Below, piece after piece: positions 41,632 through 46,407 of a stretch of DNA of 46,407 nucleotides; positions within the stretch are counted from its first letter, which is position 1; every line of letters begins with the position of its first letter. Position numbers and translations under genes: made by a program. A model generated the notes under the pieces. The model was not told the origin of the DNA. It saw only the letters and a program-made list of their open reading frames with translations, and made no database searches. The DNA is from Flavobacteriaceae bacterium (GTDB lineage Bacteria; Bacteroidota; Bacteroidia; Flavobacteriales; Flavobacteriaceae), in the NCBI GenBank assembly GCA_022425945.1, contig JAKMEK010000005.1:1-46407 (forward strand). Reading direction: 5' to 3'.

Positions 41632-44082
41632 TTATATTTTTTTAGCGAATTTCACCTTTTCATCGGTGATAGCGATGGCCAAAACCTCATGCATTTCTTT
41701 CACGAAATGAAATTGCAAGCCTTTGAGGTAATCCGCATTGATTTCTTCAATGTCCTTTCGATTGCTCTCACATAGAATGATTTCTTTTATTTTGGAACGC
41801 TTGGCCGCAAGGATTTTCTCTTTTATCCCACCTACCGGAAGCACCTTCCCACGAAGAGTAATTTCTCCCGTCATGGACAAATGCTTTTTTACACGCTTTT
41901 GGGTGAGCAATGAAACCAATGAGGTCAACATGGTAATCCCAGCACTAGGACCATCTTTTGGAGTGGCACCCTCTGGCACGTGAATGTGAATATTGTAGTC
42001 ATCAAAAGGAAAGTCGGATAAGCCCAACTTAGCCGCATTGGCCTTGATGTATTGCATGGCAATGGTCGATGATTCTTTCATTATTTTTCCGAGGTTCCCC
42101 GTAATGGATAATTGTCCTTTCCCGGGAGACAAAGCTGATTCGATAAAAAGAATATCTCCCCCAACTGAAGTCCACGCCAATCCAATAACCACTCCTGCCG
42201 TCTCATTGTTTTCATACAAATCGCGACTTACTTTTATGGGCCCTAGAATATCCTTGAGCTCGTTTCGCTTGGGCGACTTGATGTAAGCCTCTTCCATGGC
42301 AATTGATTTTGCTACATAACGCACCGACTTGGCCACTTGTTTCTCCAAACCACGCACCCCAGACTCTCGGGTATACCCCTCGACAATCGCTTCCAAAACA
42401 CTTTTAGACAACACCAAGTCTTTATCTTGTAAACCGTGCTCTTTCAACTGTTTGGGCAATAGGTGATTCTTGGCAATCATGGCTTTTTCTTCGATGGTAT
42501 ACCCACTAACATTGATGATTTCCATACGATCGCGCAATGCCGGCTGTATGCTTCCTAAACTATTTGCAGTTGCGACAAACATGACCTTGGACAAGTCATA
42601 CCCATACTCCAAAAAGTTATCGTAAAACGAACCGTTTTGTTCTGGATCCAACACCTCTAGCAAAGCAGAAGAAGGATCCCCTTGAGCGCTACTGGTGAGT
42701 TTATCGATCTCATCTAAAACAAAAACAGGGTTTGAAGTACCCGCTTTTTTCAGGCTTTGGATGATACGTCCGGGCAAAGCACCGATGTAGGTCTTACGGT
42801 GACCGCGAATCTCTGCTTCATCGCGCATACCCCCAAGGGAAATACGGACATATTCTCTACCCAAGGCCTCTGCGATAGACTTCCCTAAAGAGGTCTTTCC
42901 GACCCCAGGAGGGCCATACAAACAAAGAATGGGGGATTTCATATCATTGCGCAGTTTAAGCACAGCTAGGTATTCGATGATACGTTTCTTGACCTCTTCC
43001 AATCCATAATGATCGCGATCCAAGATTTTTTGCGCGCGCTTTAGGTCAAAAAGGTCCTCAGAAAATTCTCCCCACGGTAAATCCAGAAAGAGATCCAAAT
43101 AATTGCGTTGCACCGAATACTCCGCCACCTGCGGATTCATACGCTGTAACTTCATCAATTCTTTCCCAAAATGCGTTCCAACCTCTTCGGTCCATTTCTT
43201 GTCTTTAGCCCGCACTCGCATTTCTTCTACTTCTTCCTCATAGGAAACCCCACCCAATTCTTCTTGAATGGTTTTCATTTGCTGGTGCAGGTAGTACTCG
43301 CGTTGTTGTTGGTCCAGATCTGTACGAACCCTGGACTGGATGTCGTTTTTCAGTTCCAGCTTCTGATATTCTAAGTTCATGTATTTTAAACACAACAATG
43401 CACGATCTTTGATGTTGGCCGTAGACAAAATCTCCTGCTTCTCTTGTACGGTCAAACTCATGTTGGACGAAACAAAATTGATCAAGAATGAGTGACTTTG
43501 AATGTTTTTAATTGCAAAAGAAGCCTCTGTAGGAATGTTCTGACTCTCCTTGATAATCTTCAAGGCCAGGTCTTTTATGGACTCCACAATGGCGGTGAAC
43601 TCTGAGGTCTCTTGAACAGTCCTCTCTTCAATTACACTCTTAATCTTGACTTTTATGTAGGGGGTCTCCGTGATGAGCTGCTGAATTTCGAAGCGCTTTT
43701 TCCCTTGAATAATGATGGTTGTATTCCCATCGGGCATAGTCAGTACACGTAAAATCTGTGCAACCGTTCCCAAAGCATACACATCCACTATACTAGGATC
43801 TTCCACCTCTTGGTCTTTTTGCGCCACTACTCCAATGACCTTATCGCCTTTATTCGCTTCCTTTATGAGCTGAATGGACTTATCTCGCCCAACAGTTATG
43901 GGAATTACCACTCCAGGAAATAAAACTGTATTTCGCAGTGGCAAAATTGGCACTGCCTCGGGGAGATCTTCCCGTTCAAGGGCCTCTTCGTCTTCGGTGG
44001 TCAATAAGGGGATTAAATCGGCTTCGGCATCAATGTCTTGTAATGACAAATTGTCTAGGGAACTAAAAATTGGCTTGGACAT
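41632..44082 (-). CDS. lon: ATP-dependent protease La (Lon)
   Basis: An 816 aa AAA+ serine protease that degrades misfolded and regulatory proteins. In order it has a LON substrate-binding domain (PILPLRNTVLFPGVVIP), a long coiled-coil middle, Walker A YGPPGVGKT, Walker B PVFVLDEIDKL, and a peptidase domain with Ser713 in KDGPSAG and Lys756 in GGIKEK as the dyad. Complete and of normal length, with an N-terminal acidic extension of about 40 residues. Its leader carries a small AATGGC/GCCATT hairpin (44102-44121). It heads the lon-NRDE-cmk run. Confidence 0.97.
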   Translation of the reverse strand: MSKPIFSSLDNLSLQDIDAEADLIPLLTTEDEEALEREDLPEAVPILPLRNTVLFPGVVIPITVGRDKSIQLIKEANKGDKVIGVVAQKDQEVEDPSIVDVYALGTVAQILRVLTMPDGNTTIIIQGKKRFEIQQLITETPYIKVKIKSVIEERTVQETSEFTAIVESIKDLALKIIKESQNIPTEASFAIKNIQSHSFLINFVSSNMSLTVQEKQEILSTANIKDRALLCLKYMNLEYQKLELKNDIQSRVRTDLDQQQREYYLHQQMKTIQEELGGVSYEEEVEEMRVRAKDKKWTEEVGTHFGKELMKLQRMNPQVAEYSVQRNYLDLFLDLPWGEFSEDLFDLKRAQKILDRDHYGLEEVKKRIIEYLAVLKLRNDMKSPILCLYGPPGVGKTSLGKSIAEALGREYVRISLGGMRDEAEIRGHRKTYIGALPGRIIQSLKKAGTSNPVFVLDEIDKLTSSAQGDPSSALLEVLDPEQNGSFYDNFLEYGYDLSKVMFVATANSLGSIQPALRDRMEIINVSGYTIEEKAMIAKNHLLPKQLKEHGLQDKDLVLSKSVLEAIVEGYTRESGVRGLEKQVAKSVRYVAKSIAMEEAYIKSPKRNELKDILGPIKVSRDLYENNETAGVVIGLAWTSVGGDILFIESALSPGKGQLSITGNLGKIMKESSTIAMQYIKANAAKLGLSDFPFDDYNIHIHVPEGATPKDGPSAGITMLTSLVSLLTQKRVKKHLSMTGEITLRGKVLPVGGIKEKILAAKRSKIKEIILCESNRKDIEEINADYLKGLQFHFVKEMHEVLAIAITDEKVKFAKKI

Positions 44083-44101
44083 ATATTTTTATCTACGTCA
44101 A

Positions 44102-44121
44102 AATGGCATAAAAAAGCCATT
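44102..44121 (-). promoter_or_regulatory. Hairpin in the lon leader
   Basis: AATGGC and GCCATT are separated by eight bases, forming a 6 bp stem about 20-40 nt before the lon start. Upstream, TTTG at about 44179-44176 and TATGTGTA (44157-44150) could be the promoter, but the -7 box is two bases off consensus. The hairpin may be a regulatory element or chance. Confidence 0.3.
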
Positions 44122-44237
44122 CCTTCTGGTTTATCTGATTCTACACATAAAGATTCAATCATTATGCCAAAATAATGTTCCCTAGAATGTAACAATTCTC
44201 AATTTTCACATCTTATAGAATAGAAGACCATAGCTCC

Positions 44238-44927
44238 ATGATCAAAACAATGGAAATTGACCAACTCATCCAAGGTTGCCTAAAGAAAGATGAGTCAGCG
44301 CAAATGGAAGTATACAACCGCTATCATTTGTCCATGTATCACAGTGCTTTACGCATTGTAAAAAATCGAGTAGATGCAGAAGATGTGATGCATGAAAGTT
44401 TTTTAACGGCTTTTGAAAAATTAGCACAGTACAAGGGAGGAAATAAATTTGGGGGCTGGTTAAAACAAATCACCTTACGAAAAGCACTCCATTGCTGTGA
44501 AAAACGAAACAAACTAAAAACCTCGCCCCTTGAAGATGGGCGTTTTTACGAACCAGAAATCAATGCATCTACAGAAAGTACCGTAGAAAAATTCAACCTA
44601 AATAGCGCTGGTTCGGATAAAATTGACTTAAACATTGAAGCAACATCAGTAACAGCAAGATTGGCCGGTAGTGGGAAAATTATTCTGAAAGGGAATGCCA
44701 CGAACATAAATGCCAAACATGCGGGTTCTGGAAGCATCCGCCTTCAAGGCCATCAAGCAAAAAATGGCAAAGTATCCCTTGCGGGTTCTGGAAACGTATA
44801 TGTTAGCTCCAGTCAAAATTTAGAGGCCAGTGTTGAAGGCTCAGGAAGTGTGCGTTACTTTGGGGAGCCTAAAAACAAATTGCATAGCAAAGTAGACGGA
44901 TCTGGATCGGTGCGTCTAGCTAAATAA
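44238..44927 (+). CDS. Chimeric ORF: ECF sigma factor region 2 fused to GIN-domain (DUF2807) repeats
   Basis: A 229-codon ORF of two unrelated halves. Residues 1 to about 105 match region 2 of a flavobacterial ECF-type sigma-70 factor (DESAQMEVYNRYH, ALRIVKNRVDAEDVMHESF, FGGWLKQITLRKAL). Residues from about 112 to the end match the C-terminal part of a GIN or DUF2807 protein, with repeats at 124 (AGS), 143, 162 and 182 (AGSG), 200 (EGSG) and 220 (DGSG). Sigma region 4, the anti-sigma gene and the GIN signal peptide are absent. A deletion that joined two genes in frame is the simplest explanation. The product might still bind core RNA polymerase through region 2 but cannot be an ordinary sigma factor. 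The start at 44238 or 44250 is uncertain. The last 8 bases overlap the convergent MFS gene. Confidence 0.85.
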   Translation: MIKTMEIDQLIQGCLKKDESAQMEVYNRYHLSMYHSALRIVKNRVDAEDVMHESFLTAFEKLAQYKGGNKFGGWLKQITLRKALHCCEKRNKLKTSPLEDGRFYEPEINASTESTVEKFNLNSAGSDKIDLNIEATSVTARLAGSGKIILKGNATNINAKHAGSGSIRLQGHQAKNGKVSLAGSGNVYVSSSQNLEASVEGSGSVRYFGEPKNKLHSKVDGSGSVRLAK

Positions 44928-46251
44928 TAGCTGCCTTTCGATTAACCCGCAGCAGCATTATCGCCCCAAAGACAAAGAAAACACCAAAGAATACAATGGA
45001 GAAGCGCATGCTGCCTGTAATTTGATCAATGGCACCAAAAAGGAACATTCCAATGATGATTCCGACTTTTTCAGCCACATCATAGAAACTAAAATAGGAG
45101 GTGGTATCCTCGGTCTCTGGCAAAAACTTTGAATAGGCAGCACGAGAGGAAGCCTGAATCGCCCCCATGACCAAACCTACAAAACCGGCAATATAATAGA
45201 ATTGCGCGGGGGTTTCAATGGTAAAGGCATAGGCACAAATAATGGCCCAAATTATATTAATGACGATCAGGGTTGGGATGTTTCCATAACGAACAGAAGC
45301 CCGTGCAGAAAGAATTGAGCCAAAAATAGCCACAATCTGAATGAGTAAGATGCTCACGATCAGTCCCATGGTTTTTTCACTGTCCGACCCCCAAGCAATT
45401 TCCTCTTCCCCAAAATAGGCTGCAACCAACATCACTGTTTGTACCGCCAAGGAATAAATGAAAAAGGCTGATAAATAACGTTTTAACGGAAAATTACCTT
45501 CCATTTGCTTGTAGACGGTGCGTAATTCTCGGAAGCCGTTCCACAAGATGTCGCGTGTGATTTTTTCGTCATTTTTGTTTCCCTTGGGCAAAAAATACAA
45601 AGAGACCTGACTAAACAAAAACCACCACACCCCTACAGAAACAAAAGAATAGCGCATGGCCAGCATGGCTGCCTCACCGGCCGTACCCTCAATTCCGTAC
45701 AATTCCGGCTTCATGACCATGGATAAATTGAAAAGCAACAATAATACACTCCCAATGTACCCCATGGAATAACCGCGAGCGCTGGCGCGATCTTGCTGTT
45801 CTGGGTAAGCTACATCGGGTAAATACGAATTATAAAACACCAAACTGGCCCATAAACCAATCATGGCCAAGAAATAAAAGAACAAACCAATATAGATTGA
45901 ATCCAGTTCAAACCAATACAATCCAACACAGGAGAATGACCCCAAGTAAACGAAAAATTGCATGAAGTTCTTTTTGTTTCCCACAAAGTCGGCAATGCCC
46001 GAAAGCAACGGAGAAATAAATGCCACCACCAAAAATGCACAGCCTGTCACAAAACTGATCATGGCCGTATTTTTAACGTCATAACCGAAAAAATTGATTT
46101 GGTTATTCTCAGCAAAAAGCGCAGCATAATAGATTGGAAAAATCGCTGAAGAAATCACCAAGGAATACACCGAGTTGGCCCAGTCGTAGAAAGCCCAAGC
46201 ATTGATCAATTTTTTACTTCCTTTGGCTAGTGCATTTTTTGTTTCAAGCAT
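44920..46251 (-). CDS. MFS transporter, Atg22/UMF1-like family
   Basis: A 443 aa membrane protein with about 12 helices. The N-terminal NAWAFYDWANSVYSLVISSAIFPIYYAALF is the signature of the UMF1/Atg22-like subgroup. GIADFVGNKKNFMQFF carries the MFS loop 2-3 motif. The fungal relative exports vacuolar amino acids; the bacterial substrate is unknown. It is monocistronic as far as the window shows, and its end overlaps the chimeric sigma/GIN ORF by 8 bases. Confidence 0.88.
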   Translation of the reverse strand: MLETKNALAKGSKKLINAWAFYDWANSVYSLVISSAIFPIYYAALFAENNQINFFGYDVKNTAMISFVTGCAFLVVAFISPLLSGIADFVGNKKNFMQFFVYLGSFSCVGLYWFELDSIYIGLFFYFLAMIGLWASLVFYNSYLPDVAYPEQQDRASARGYSMGYIGSVLLLLFNLSMVMKPELYGIEGTAGEAAMLAMRYSFVSVGVWWFLFSQVSLYFLPKGNKNDEKITRDILWNGFRELRTVYKQMEGNFPLKRYLSAFFIYSLAVQTVMLVAAYFGEEEIAWGSDSEKTMGLIVSILLIQIVAIFGSILSARASVRYGNIPTLIVINIIWAIICAYAFTIETPAQFYYIAGFVGLVMGAIQASSRAAYSKFLPETEDTTSYFSFYDVAEKVGIIIGMFLFGAIDQITGSMRFSIVFFGVFFVFGAIMLLRVNRKAAII

Positions 46252-46407
46252 AATACAATATCATATAGTCTATAATTTTCAAGATACAATCTTTTTTGCG
46301 TGAGTGCTATTTTTTAAGAAAAAGTTATTCCGGTTTAAGTCAATAAAGGGTTTATAAGAAAAATCTATAAGTAGATTTAAATATCTATTTATGAGTATTT
46401 TAAACTT
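46252..46407. other. AT-rich intergenic tail
   Basis: This 156 bp stretch lies upstream of the MFS gene and runs to the window end. It is very AT-rich. I see no ORF, RNA gene or strong promoter match; TATCTTGA (minus strand) is only a partial -7 box. Confidence 0.4.

Overview
The window reads as a continuous piece of chromosome from a member of the Bacteroidota, most likely class Flavobacteriia. The base composition is AT-rich. Ribosome-binding sequences are mostly absent before starts. Several genes are preceded by the Bacteroidota-type promoter (about TTTG, 18-20 nt, then TAnnTTTG). Many proteins are typical flavobacterial forms: a DUF3822-like protein beside RsmD, a DnaX without zinc cysteines, a ThrA-ThrB-ThrC operon, a DUF4212/SSS symporter pair, a GIN (DUF2807) adhesin-like repeat and a six-repeat ribosomal protein S1. 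Nearly all of the sequence is housekeeping. No insertion sequence, prophage, CRISPR array or large foreign island was seen.

Layout. 1-3.2 kb: an orphan GH13 alpha-glucan hydrolase lipoprotein, a secreted protein of unknown function and a three-tRNA operon (Ser-GCT, Pro-TGG, Arg-TCT) with its own promoter and terminator. 3.2-10 kb: a PgpH-type 7TM-HD phosphodiesterase, an NlpC/P60 peptidase, a TPR protein and gyrA. 10-20.4 kb: clpC, the threonine operon thrABC behind a 150-nt leader that contains a 21-codon ORF, a secreted M24 aminopeptidase and gcvT. 20.4-28.2 kb: an SDR protein, a YebC/PmpR family protein, a small acyltransferase, a RecD-like helicase, a membrane protein-DUF3822-rsmD run, RNase P RNA and dnaX. 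28.2-37 kb, all minus strand: pdxH-sixA-ppk1-ppx (B6 and polyphosphate), pyrR-pyrB-unknown-rnz, and rpsA. 37.2-40.3 kb, plus strand: a 58-codon membrane microprotein, a DUF4212/sodium:solute symporter pair, a decapitated SulP STAS remnant and a small membrane protein. 40.2-46.3 kb: lon-NRDE-cmk, a chimeric sigma-factor/GIN ORF and an Atg22/UMF1-like MFS transporter.

Four things stand out. (1) The ORF at 44238-44927 joins region 2 of an ECF sigma factor in frame to the C-terminal AGSG repeats of a GIN-domain protein. It lacks sigma region 4 and any signal peptide, which suggests a deletion fusion across a sigma/.../GIN locus. (2) dnaX is split at a run of ten A that contains an in-frame A AAA AAG heptamer. 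The tau extension continues without a stop in the -1 frame to 28209, so a gamma/tau pair made by slippage or frameshifting is likely. (3) The thr leader has a near-consensus promoter, a short ORF and a GC-rich hairpin overlapping its last codons. (4) The symporter block contains a G10 tract and, 5 bp downstream of the symporter, the last ~112 codons of a SulP transporter with no body. All family assignments are by eye from motifs; no database search was run.
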